Shown in pieces: positions 44,779 to 51,325 of a stretch of 64,000 nt of DNA. Under the pieces are notes generated by a model. The model searched no databases, was not told where the DNA came from, and was given only the letters and a program-made list of their open reading frames with translations. This DNA comes from Panacagrimonas sp052387695 (GTDB taxonomy: Bacteria; Pseudomonadota; Gammaproteobacteria; Nevskiales; Nevskiaceae). Made by a program: the position numbers and the translations under genes. Every line of letters starts with the position of its first letter. The stretch's first letter is position 1. The stretch covers positions 1 to 64,000 of the forward strand of contig JBQTIX010000041.1 of assembly GCA_052387695.1 (NCBI GenBank), in the 5' to 3' direction.

Positions 44779-45072
44779 TCAGCCTATGAACGGGATGCGC
44801 CGTAGCAGAAAGCGTGCGAGTAGTGCGCTGCCGACAAGGGTGATACCGACATCGAGCGCGGCGAGGTTGACAAAGAAGCCGGCACCTGCGAATGCGTTTG
44901 CAGCTTGTGCGTTCCAGACAGAGACGGCTTCGGGCGCCGGAATCACCTCAATCACCGACGCAAGGGCTTCGAGGAGCTCCGACCATACTTTTTTCGGGAC
45001 GTACAACAAGACATCGAGCAGGAAGTTTCCGAGATCCTCGATGCCTTGGATGATGTTTGATGCAAGGCTCAT
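44779..45072 (-). CDS. pVI-like minor coat protein (DUF2523-like)
   Basis: This 97-residue membrane protein lies between the pIII-like and Zot genes, the place of pVI (Ace in CTX phage). It has hydrophobic stretches at about 15-25, 38-48 and 62-88 (AFAGAGFFVNLAALDVGITL). The pattern fits DUF2523 phage proteins. pVI caps the virion together with pIII. The identification rests on position, size and hydrophobicity. Confidence 0.75.
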   Translation of the reverse strand: MSLASNIIQGIEDLGNFLLDVLLYVPKKVWSELLEALASVIEVIPAPEAVSVWNAQAANAFAGAGFFVNLAALDVGITLVGSALLARFLLRRIPFIG

Positions 45073-45075
45073 CGG

Positions 45076-46377
45076 TTACGCCTTGAAGAACACGATAATG
45101 GCGACAAGGGCAAACATCGCGAGGAAGAACCCTCGAATGACGCCGCCGAATTGCTGGGCGAGCTGGCAATGCGCGTCGATAGTGAAGCTTGTTCCAAGTG
45201 CGTTGAAGCTGGATGTCGGACACGCGCCGCCGCTTGGGATGACCGCACCGAGGTTGTTAATCGACGTGGCGATTTGAGAGGCAGCAACTCGGGTTTGAAA
45301 GCTGGCGACGGATTCCGCGAATCCAGGTACGTCATCAAGCACGGAGAAATTCGCGGAGCAGTCTTCGCCTTCTTCGCACTCTCCGCTGGGTTGTTCTTCT
45401 TCTTCTTCGTCACAGGCTTCGCCGGGTTCGCACACGCCGTCGTTGTCGTCATCGCCTGGAACGTTGTTAAAGCAGTCCTCGCCGATTTCACAATTCCCAT
45501 CACCGTCGTCGTCTCCGGGTACGGTGCCACCGCCGCCGCTTCCTGGGCCGCCGGCATCGGGTCCGGTGGGATTTCCGGGCGTGGTGGTGCTGCCGTTCAT
45601 CGTGTTTTGGTTGTAGTAGTGGTTTGTCTGAACGTTGATGTAGTCGTTAACGATCATGTCGGCGGATGCAGGCAAATTCGGAACGCCTGCGTTTGGCGCC
45701 TGCGGCGATTGGGTGTTATCGAACAGGCCGGTTACACAAACGCCTTGACCGCCGCTGGTCCTGGCACATTGACCGTTTGAAAGTGAGGCGACGCAGATGC
45801 GTTCGCCGTTGAACGTGCCGCACTGCGTGTCTTCGGAGTACTCACCGCCACCAGTAGGTGAGCCAAGGCCCGATGTCGTCGCACCGCAACTGGCGCCTGT
45901 CGATTGATAGCCACCACCGCCGCCGCCAAGAGACGGAAACATGATTCCGTAGGTACGCCTGTACGTACATTTATTTTGGCAAATGGTGTCGGGTGCATTG
46001 GTGCCCGAGAGACCGACTTCTATCTCAGTGCCTTCCGGCGACCCGCATACTCCGGTCACGCACTGCTGGGTAACGGCAAAATTTGTCGACCCTGTATTTC
46101 CACTGCTCGGATTAGAGAAGATGCCGGGGCAGTGCAGCGTTGTGGAATTTACCGCGGCGCAGGGTCCGGAAAGTCGATACCTAGCGTTCGGCAGTGTGAT
46201 TTCCATTGCTCGGCACGAAGCGGCCGCTTCAGGCGTGGGCAGCTGAGTGCACAAAGTCGAGATGTTGTAGACCTTGGACAATCCCGACGCGCAATTTGCA
46301 AGTTGCGCGCGTGCAGTCTGGCTCGAGAGCGCGAGGAAGACGATGACTACTAATCGAGATGCACGAAGGCCGCCCAT
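45076..46377 (-). CDS. pIII-like adsorption protein
   Basis: This 433-residue protein occupies the pIII position. It has a signal peptide (RASRLVVIVFLALSSQTARA), a Cys-rich N-terminal domain that would bind the host receptor, Gly-rich linkers (SLGGGGGGYQ, PGSGGGGTVPG) and a C-terminal membrane helix (FFLAMFALVAIIVFF). The middle region holds two acidic units, DDDGDGNCEIGEDC and DDDNDGVCEPGEAC, that look like calcium-binding thrombospondin type 3 repeats, followed by an EEEEEQ run. The start at 46377 places the signal peptide at the N-terminus and overlaps the preceding small gene by 28 bp. Confidence 0.82.
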   Translation of the reverse strand: MGGLRASRLVVIVFLALSSQTARAQLANCASGLSKVYNISTLCTQLPTPEAAASCRAMEITLPNARYRLSGPCAAVNSTTLHCPGIFSNPSSGNTGSTNFAVTQQCVTGVCGSPEGTEIEVGLSGTNAPDTICQNKCTYRRTYGIMFPSLGGGGGGYQSTGASCGATTSGLGSPTGGGEYSEDTQCGTFNGERICVASLSNGQCARTSGGQGVCVTGLFDNTQSPQAPNAGVPNLPASADMIVNDYINVQTNHYYNQNTMNGSTTTPGNPTGPDAGGPGSGGGGTVPGDDDGDGNCEIGEDCFNNVPGDDDNDGVCEPGEACDEEEEEQPSGECEEGEDCSANFSVLDDVPGFAESVASFQTRVAASQIATSINNLGAVIPSGGACPTSSFNALGTSFTIDAHCQLAQQFGGVIRGFFLAMFALVAIIVFFKA

Positions 46378-46427
46378 GCGATCGCCGCTCCGAAGATGAA
46401 GAAGGAGAAGTAGTAGAAGTCGGCCAT
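46350..46427 (-). CDS. Very small membrane protein (pVII/pIX-like candidate)
   Basis: This 25-residue open frame encodes MADFYYFSFFIFGAAIAWAA plus five more residues, a single membrane helix. It lies between the major coat and pIII genes and overlaps the latter, a place where inoviruses have tiny minor coat proteins. There is no strong ribosome binding site. The call rests on position and hydrophobicity only. Confidence 0.5.
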   Translation of the reverse strand: MADFYYFSFFIFGAAIAWAAFVHLD

Positions 46428-46486
46428 TTTTTCGGGTCGTCGTTCGATCAGGGGCAGGCTGCACCCTGCCCCGTCACGATTGACGC

Positions 46487-46717
46487 TCAGGCTCCGCGGA
46501 CGGCGCTGGTGAGCATCTTGACGCCGCGCCATACGACGTAGACGGTGACGATCGCAGCACCAATGGCAACAAGTCCGGTGCTCACGTCGTCCCAATCGAC
46601 GGCGCTGGTGAGGCTGGCGTAACTCGTTTGCGCGTAGACCATCGCGGGGGTGATGGTCGCGAGCGCGGCGAGAACGGGTGCAACGATGGATGCGGTACGA
46701 CGTTTAATGAGCTGCAT
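46487..46717 (-). CDS. Major coat protein precursor (pVIII-like)
   Basis: This 76-residue precursor has a 29-residue signal peptide with a basic start (MQLIKRRTASIVAPVLAALA) and cleavage after MVYA. A 47-residue mature protein follows: an acidic surface part (SAVDWDDVSTG), a membrane helix (LVAIGAAIVTVYVVWRGV) and a basic DNA-facing end (KMLTSAVRGA). This is the classic pVIII design, thousands of copies of which coat the phage DNA. Confidence 0.92.
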   Translation of the reverse strand: MQLIKRRTASIVAPVLAALATITPAMVYAQTSYASLTSAVDWDDVSTGLVAIGAAIVTVYVVWRGVKMLTSAVRGA

Positions 46718-46784
46718 GGTTGACTCCGATTTGTGCGGCCCGGTAGGTGAAAGCGCGCGATGGGCCAGTTCGCACGCCTGTGTG

Positions 46785-47162
46785 TTAGGCGGTCCGCACC
46801 GCTCGGATGATGATTCGGACGCCGAAGACGATCAGGAGACCGGTTGCGATGACGACGAAGCCAGCGGCGAACGCGTCGCGTAGTCGTTGTTGGCTCAGGG
46901 TGGTGATGTCGAACGGCTCAGGCTCAGCGGGAAGAAACGCGTCGCCGAGCATCACCAAATGGTAGTCGTCCGGGAGGACCAGCCCACATTGGACATATCC
47001 GGTTTTTCCGTCTGCTTGCGTGAAGTACAGCTCAAAACCTTGGTGCGAACACATATCGACAGGATTGATATGGACGTCAATCGCTTGTGCAAATTCCATT
47101 GCGAAGGCGAGCACTACGACGAAAAAGAAGCCGCCCAAGAACCCGAGCAGGTTGCGAGTCAC
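46785..47162 (-). CDS. Phage membrane protein, minor coat-like
   Basis: This 125-residue protein has an N-terminal signal or anchor (LLGFLGGFFFVVVLAFAMEF), a short periplasmic part with two cysteines (DMCSHQ and YVQCGLVL) and a C-terminal helix (FAAGFVVIATGLLIVFGVRI) with a basic end. It overlaps the stop of the ssDNA-binding gene (ATGA) and precedes the major coat gene. The final helix resembles a coat protein, so a minor coat role is likely but unproven. Confidence 0.65.
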   Translation of the reverse strand: MTRNLLGFLGGFFFVVVLAFAMEFAQAIDVHINPVDMCSHQGFELYFTQADGKTGYVQCGLVLPDDYHLVMLGDAFLPAEPEPFDITTLSQQRLRDAFAAGFVVIATGLLIVFGVRIIIRAVRTA

Positions 47163-47464
47163 GCAGGCGCCTTTGCGGCAGGTCCGATGATGCGCAAGAC
47201 GCGAGGTCTGGCCTGTCCTTTGGCGTTTGGATTGATCTCGACTTCCATCTGTACTTCCGACGGGAGCTTGATCGCGGCGAGTTGCTTGACAAGATCGGAG
47301 TTGTCGCCGCTGAGCTTGCCGGCTTCGAAGCCACAGCGATCAGGATTGGCCTGCGATTGCTGCACGGTGAATACGGATGTGAAGCGGCGAATCTCGCCGG
47401 TCTTTTCGTCGGGTATGTCGTAGTAGCGTGCGCCGATGACTTGTGCGGTTGTAATAAATTTCAT
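47159..47464 (-). CDS. Phage single-stranded DNA-binding protein (gpV-like)
   Basis: This 101-residue protein lies directly after the replication initiator, the place of the filamentous phage ssDNA-binding protein that coats progeny strands before assembly. The beta-rich sequence (ITTAQVIGARYYDIPDEKTG, RFTSVFTVQQSQ, VQMEVEINPNAKGQARPRVL) fits an OB-fold gpV-type protein. It starts 9 bp after the initiator stop and overlaps the next gene by four bases. Confidence 0.8.
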   Translation of the reverse strand: MKFITTAQVIGARYYDIPDEKTGEIRRFTSVFTVQQSQANPDRCGFEAGKLSGDNSDLVKQLAAIKLPSEVQMEVEINPNAKGQARPRVLRIIGPAAKAPA

Positions 47465-47473
47465 TGGTGATCC

Positions 47474-48463
47474 TCATGCCGCCCGCTTGAGTTGTTCCCA
47501 TGAATCGACCGGGCGGGCGTTTACCGGTCGGGGTCGGAAGGTGACGATCTTTCGGGCGTGGAGGTCGGCTTTGCCGACGCCGAGGCCAGCGAGGTAGCGT
47601 TGATGACGAATCCACGTTGCGCTGCTCATGCGCTCGCGCGCGCCGTCAGGGCCGAGTGCCTTGACGAGACCCCAGGTGCCGATGAGTGCACGGCCGAGGC
47701 GAGGTCCGTAGGTCTTGACGATGAGTTCGAGCAGCTGCTGTTCGTCAGTGATTGCGATGTCGGGGGGGAGAATCTTCCGAGCGAAGTGGCTGTAGATCAC
47801 CATTGCTTGTTCCTCGGTCATGTCTGTGACCTTCAGGCGGCATCGCCGCATGTATTGGTTTCTGATGCGAACTTCCAGGCGTAGAAGCCTATGAGCGAGT
47901 TCGACGTGTTCTTGGGGTTCGCGGACCTTGCCGGCGCGGGCTTGCCGGGCAAGGTGGGGGCCTTTCATGTAGGCGACCGCTGACCAGAGGTCGGAGCCGG
48001 GGTTCCAGTAGCAGCCGTTGTTTTTGCTGCTGACCTTGAGGTGTCCGCCAGAGACGTGTCGAAGGGTGTCGAGCGCTTCGGCGACGTGTGGACCGCAGTC
48101 GTAGTTCTGGGTTAGATCGAGCCGGGTGCACTTCCAGGCAATAGCGGGAGGCAGTCTGACGTTGAGCAGCTTGCCCGCGGCCTCGATCATGGATCTACAA
48201 CACGCTGATGGGTCGCCGGAGCCGAAGACGTTGGAATCGCCCATGACTCGAGCGGGTGAGCCTTCAATGGTGATGGCGCCGAGAGACAGGCCAACGGTTA
48301 CGCGATGGGTGTCGGTGGTCTTGTCGCGTGGCCACCACATGGAGACGAGCTCGCCGCCTTTGATCTTTTCGCAGTGGGTGCGTCCCTGGGTGCAACGGTC
48401 GAGAAGGACTCGATCGTCGTCGTTGCGGAGTTCGTACCGGAGGGTTAGCCAGTCCACGAGCAT
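47474..48463 (-). CDS. Phage replication initiation protein (II/X family)
   Basis: This 329-residue protein matches the phage/plasmid replication protein II/X family, which nicks the plus strand to start rolling-circle replication. Recognisable segments are MLVDWLTLRYEL at the start, CTRLDLTQNYDCG in the core, LLRLEVRIRNQYMRR, and a late IRHQRYLAGLGVG. The catalytic Tyr cannot be assigned with certainty. It starts 3 bp after the stop of the upstream small gene, suggesting coupled translation. Confidence 0.85.
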   Translation of the reverse strand: MLVDWLTLRYELRNDDDRVLLDRCTQGRTHCEKIKGGELVSMWWPRDKTTDTHRVTVGLSLGAITIEGSPARVMGDSNVFGSGDPSACCRSMIEAAGKLLNVRLPPAIAWKCTRLDLTQNYDCGPHVAEALDTLRHVSGGHLKVSSKNNGCYWNPGSDLWSAVAYMKGPHLARQARAGKVREPQEHVELAHRLLRLEVRIRNQYMRRCRLKVTDMTEEQAMVIYSHFARKILPPDIAITDEQQLLELIVKTYGPRLGRALIGTWGLVKALGPDGARERMSSATWIRHQRYLAGLGVGKADLHARKIVTFRPRPVNARPVDSWEQLKRAA

Positions 48464-48466
48464 GGC

Positions 48467-48910
48467 TCAGGCAACCGTTTCCGGGGTGAGTCCTGAATCG
48501 CGGAAGTCCCTATAGTTGGTACTTTGTCCGGGGGGGCTTCCGAGGGTGTTTTGATCACCCATGATCATTTGTCCGGGTAATACAGCGGACCCGGACGAAA
48601 ATCCGTCAGATCGATTGGCCGTAGAGACAGCGGAAAGACAAGCCCGAAAGAAGGAGCCTTGGCATACGGGCTGGCGGTTGCTGCCAATGCCGTCACCGTC
48701 GCGATAGGCCCACTTGCCAGCAATCAGGAACCGGATGGTGCCGCAGCTCCGACAGACCTCACGGCCTTCATGCGCCGGAGCGAAGGAGTGGGGAAATCCG
48801 AAATCGGACTGGGAATGAACAACCAGGGCGGCGCGGTTGCGCTGAACAAGCGCGTCAGCGGGGGGCCGAACCGTGCCGCCCGGTTGATTGAAATGATTGG
48901 TGTGACTCAT
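48467..48910 (-). CDS. Hypothetical phage protein upstream of the replication initiator
   Basis: This 147-residue protein is not recognised. It starts at MSHTNHFNQPGGTVRPPADA and has a possible zinc-binding part, EVCRSCGTIRFLIAGKWAYR, at about 52-71. The rest is polar and low in predicted structure. It is the first gene of the leftward phage operon, next to the operator cluster, and its TGA lies three bases before the initiator ATG. An early regulatory or replication accessory role is possible. Confidence 0.6.
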   Translation of the reverse strand: MSHTNHFNQPGGTVRPPADALVQRNRAALVVHSQSDFGFPHSFAPAHEGREVCRSCGTIRFLIAGKWAYRDGDGIGSNRQPVCQGSFFRACLSAVSTANRSDGFSSGSAVLPGQMIMGDQNTLGSPPGQSTNYRDFRDSGLTPETVA

Positions 48911-48924
48911 GTGGCCCCCGCCTG

Positions 48925-48980
48925 TTAGCAACGCCTAAGGCTAGGCATCGCTAAATAGGAGTTGCAATAGCATTGCCTAA
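48925..48980. promoter_or_regulatory. Cluster of three operator-like sites between divergent phage genes
   Basis: Three 14-bp pseudo-palindromes lie between the leftward operon and the regulator gene: TTAGCAACGCCTAA at 48925-48938, CTAGGCATCGCTAA at 48941-48954 (the complement reads TTAGCGATGCCTAG) and ATAGCATTGCCTAA at 48967-48980. The shared form is TTAGC-N4-CCTAA. Their place in the only divergent promoter region of the phage suggests binding sites for the HTH regulator at 49000, as RstR operators are in CTX phage. Confidence 0.7.
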
Positions 48981-48999
48981 CAGCTACGGGAGATAAACG

Positions 49000-49380
49000 A
49001 TGGAGCTTCTAGATAAAGCGCGGGAAAAGCTGAAAAGCGATTCCGCCGTAGCACGCTATTTAAAAGTCACACCGCCTACGGTAGCGCAATGGCGCAGCGG
49101 AGTAAGGCCGATATCGGCTTACCAAGCTGCGAAGTTAGCGACGCTTCTAAACGAAAATCCACTAGAAGCGGCCATCTCAAGTATGGAAAAAACCGCGAAA
49201 TCATTAGAAGAATCTAAGAATTGGCGTGAATGGAGAAAATATCTCGTGACGGTAAGCGCTGTCGTGCTTATGACAGTTGAATCGCTGCATGGAGTCTACC
49301 CGCCCCTTTTTTTACATTATGTACAGCAGAAAACTGCCATTGTCGGACATTTCATATTCGATCGTTTCGAGGCTGGCTAG
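49000..49380 (+). CDS. HTH transcriptional regulator whose 3' end crosses the right attachment site
   Basis: This 126-residue protein has a lambda-repressor-like HTH at about 5-50 (SAVARYLKVTPPTVAQWRSG and ISAYQAAKLATLLNENPLEA), similar to DUF3693-type phage regulators. A hydrophobic segment follows at about 83-97 (WRKYLVTVSAVVLMTVES). GGGAG lies seven bases upstream of the ATG. It faces away from the other phage genes and probably represses them. Its last 10 residues (HFIFDRFEAG) are encoded by chromosomal DNA beyond the 17-bp repeat. The gene is notably AT-rich compared with the rest of the window. Confidence 0.78.
   Translation: MELLDKAREKLKSDSAVARYLKVTPPTVAQWRSGVRPISAYQAAKLATLLNENPLEAAISSMEKTAKSLEESKNWREWRKYLVTVSAVVLMTVESLHGVYPPLFLHYVQQKTAIVGHFIFDRFEAG
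49332..49348. other. Right attachment site of the prophage
   Basis: AACTGCCATTGTCGGAC is an exact copy of 42956-42972. Here the left arm of the core site is degenerate (AGCAGAAAA in place of GTCCGACAA), while the centre CTGCCA and right arm TTGTCGGAC are kept. This hybrid form is what integration at a palindromic chromosomal site would leave. It lies inside the regulator gene and about 100 bp before thyA. Confidence 0.82.
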
Positions 49381-49450
49381 GTTCCGTCGGGGGCCTCTGA
49401 AGTAAAATGAGCGGCGAAAATTGAATGAATTCCAGGAACCGGGGCGGCGC

Positions 49451-50434
49451 GTGAAGCAATACTTGGACCTTGTACAAACTGTTCTTGAAACAGGCTCCTG
49501 GCAGAACAATCGAACGGGCGTGCGCAGTATCAGCCTCCCGGGCGCGATGCTGCGCTTCGATCTGCAACAAGGGTTTCCCGCCGTCACCACCAAGAAGCTC
49601 GCTTTCCGCTCAGCCATTGGCGAACTTGTCGGGTTCTTGCGAGCAACGCGCAGTGCGGCGAACTTTCGCGCGCTGGGTTGCAGGGTGTGGGATCAGAATG
49701 CGAACGCGAACGCCGCATGGCTCGCCAACCCTTCCCGTGATGGTGAGGACGACCTCGGGCCCGTTTACGGCGTTCAGTGGCGCCAGTGGCCTGCGTATCG
49801 GCTGGTGAATACCGGTGAGCCGCGAGCGCAGGCAAAGATAGAAGCTGCCCTGGCGCGTGGATTCAGCCGGATCGGAACCGTTCGCGGCGATCATGGGCAA
49901 GAGCAGATCCTGCTCTACAAGGCGATCGACCAGCTCAGGTATTGTCTCGACACCATCATGTCGGACCCCAGCAGCCGGCGAATCCTTTTTCACGGATGGA
50001 ACTGGGCGCAGCTGGACGAGATGGCGTTGCCGCCTTGCCACCTTTTGTACCAGTTTCTGCCAGAGCCAACGGGCAAGACGCTATCGCTTTGCCTCTATAT
50101 CCGCTCAAATGACCTGGGGCTGGGCTGTCCCTTCAATCTGACCGAGGGGGCTGCACTCTTGCACCTGGTTGCCCGGCTGACGGGCTACCAGGCCAAGTGG
50201 TTCACGTATTTCGTTGGCGACGCCCACATCTACGAGAACCATGTCGAGATGCTCGAAGAGCAGCTCCGTCGGGAGCCGCTGACGGCGCCGCAACTCCTGA
50301 TCTCGGACCGCATTCCGGCGTATGCCGTGACGGGCAAGTACGAACCGGATTGGCTGGAACGTATCGAGCCGGACGACTTCACCCTCAAGGACTACCGTCA
50401 TCACCCGGCGATCACGGCGCCGATGGCGGTCTGA
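49451..50434 (+). CDS. thyA: Thymidylate synthase
   Basis: This 327-residue enzyme methylates dUMP to dTMP with methylene-tetrahydrofolate. It is close to the long Pseudomonas-type ThyA. Motifs include NRTGVRSISLPGAMLRFDLQ, the active-site ALPPCHLLYQFL with the catalytic Cys, LYIRSNDLGLGCPFNLTEGA and the C-terminal HPAITAPMAV. A GTG at 49451 (VKQYLDLVQTVLE) is the likely start because it matches the family N-terminus; an in-frame TTG at 49421 adds ten residues. The prophage sits just upstream and may have replaced the promoter. Confidence 0.94.
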   Translation: MKQYLDLVQTVLETGSWQNNRTGVRSISLPGAMLRFDLQQGFPAVTTKKLAFRSAIGELVGFLRATRSAANFRALGCRVWDQNANANAAWLANPSRDGEDDLGPVYGVQWRQWPAYRLVNTGEPRAQAKIEAALARGFSRIGTVRGDHGQEQILLYKAIDQLRYCLDTIMSDPSSRRILFHGWNWAQLDEMALPPCHLLYQFLPEPTGKTLSLCLYIRSNDLGLGCPFNLTEGAALLHLVARLTGYQAKWFTYFVGDAHIYENHVEMLEEQLRREPLTAPQLLISDRIPAYAVTGKYEPDWLERIEPDDFTLKDYRHHPAITAPMAV

Positions 50435-50473
50435 TTGAGGATGGAGCGGCAGAGCCTGCTCCCCGGACACGGG

Positions 50474-50797
50474 TCAGACGGCGAAGCTCTCCCCGCAGCC
50501 GCACTGCGCCTTCACGTTCGGATTGAGGAACTTGAAGGATTCGTTGAGGCCCTGCTTCTGCCAGTCCAGGATCATCCCGTCGAGCACGGCAAGGTGATCC
50601 GACTTCACCACCAGCCGTGCGCCGTGCGCCTCGAAGACCTGGTCGTCGTCCGCGATCTGGTCGGCGTAGTCCATCGTGTAGGCCCAGCCGGAACAGCCGG
50701 ATTTTTTTACGCCCACGCGCAGACCAAGGCCCTTTCCGCGCTTGGCGATCTGGGAGGCAATGCGTTGGGCGGCGGTAGAGGTCAGGGAAAGGCTCAT
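50474..50797 (-). CDS. IscA/ErpA-like iron-sulfur cluster carrier (A-type)
   Basis: This 107-residue A-type carrier has the three conserved cysteines: one in VGVKKSGCSGWAY and the pair in KAQCGCGESF at the C-terminus. A-type proteins pass Fe-S clusters from the scaffold to target enzymes. It overlaps the IscU-like gene by four bases (ATGA), so the two are coupled. It converges on thyA. The sequence does not decide between IscA, ErpA and SufA. Confidence 0.88.
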   Translation of the reverse strand: MSLSLTSTAAQRIASQIAKRGKGLGLRVGVKKSGCSGWAYTMDYADQIADDDQVFEAHGARLVVKSDHLAVLDGMILDWQKQGLNESFKFLNPNVKAQCGCGESFAV

Positions 50798-51177
50798 CTT
50801 GGCGTGGCATCCGGATCAAGCGCGCGCAGAACGTCCTGCGCCATGAGCCAACAGTGGGCGCGATCATCGGGAATTTCAAGCACCGCGCGCAGGTCGGTGA
50901 CCGGCGGCGCGTTCAGATCCGCCATGACACGGCCCACGCACCAGTCCGCCAGCCAAGCTCCGACAGCAATCGTGTAGGGGCAGCCGAAGGCCTGGAATTG
51001 CGCGTCCACCACGCGGCCCGCCTCGATCCGGCATTCCAGCCGGAGACGGAAATTCCCGGCCGGCGTACCGGATTCGGCTGCGATCACGCCCGTCGTCGCC
51101 GGATCGAACCGGCCCGCGCGCGGCGTTTTACAGAACAGGCGCCAGACCTCAGCGGGGTAGCCCAGCGGATTTTCCAT
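50794..51177 (-). CDS. IscU-like iron-sulfur scaffold protein, one ligand missing
   Basis: This 127-residue protein resembles the NifU/IscU N-terminal fold. Two of the three cluster cysteines are in place, in QAFGCPYTIAVGAW and AHCWLMAQD. The first, normally in a GAPACGD-like loop, is absent: the segment reads ESGTPAGNFRLRLECR. It may still bind a cluster or metal with other ligands, or be a specialised or non-functional relative. It is coupled to the A-type carrier gene and near two cysteine desulfurase genes on the same strand. Confidence 0.72.
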   Translation of the reverse strand: MENPLGYPAEVWRLFCKTPRAGRFDPATTGVIAAESGTPAGNFRLRLECRIEAGRVVDAQFQAFGCPYTIAVGAWLADWCVGRVMADLNAPPVTDLRAVLEIPDDRAHCWLMAQDVLRALDPDATPR

Positions 51178-51207
51178 ATCGGTTGATTATGGGTTGAGCG
51201 GGTCGGC

Positions 51208-51310
51208 GTAGGTCGGTTCAAGCCCGCGGCTTCATGCGGGCGGAACCGACGGACGCCCTTTGTCGCAGGGCGCGCAGTGTCGGTTCCGCCTTCGACTTGA
51301 ACCGACCTAC
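51208..51310. repeat. Composite palindromic intergenic repeat with 15-bp perfect arms
   Basis: GTAGGTCGGTTCAAG at 51208-51222 and CTTGAACCGACCTAC at 51296-51310 are perfect inverted copies. Each arm continues into its own smaller hairpin (GCCCGCGGC with GCGGGC, and GTCGGTTCCGCC). This is the clearest member of the GTAGGTCGG family in the window and separates sthA from the scaffold gene. Confidence 0.9.
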
Positions 51311-51325
51311 GTCATCCACTTTCGT

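Larger units (their letters stand above)
42956..49348. mobile_element. Integrated filamentous phage (Inoviridae prophage)
   Basis: A 6.4-kb element is bounded by the exact 17-bp repeat AACTGCCATTGTCGGAC. It holds an inovirus gene set: replication initiator, ssDNA-binding protein, coat-like membrane proteins, a 76-residue major coat precursor, pIII-like adsorption protein, pVI-like protein and Zot/pI. It also has an oppositely oriented HTH regulator with an operator cluster. The structural genes read leftward. No phage secretin (pIV) and no phage-borne integrase are present, so export through a host secretin and integration by an outside recombinase are inferred. All genes appear intact. Confidence 0.9.

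Noticed and set aside
50434..50474. GGAGC/GCTCC hairpin between thyA and the A-type carrier gene as a bidirectional terminator
   Set aside because: The stem is only five base pairs with a long loop and no T-run on either side.
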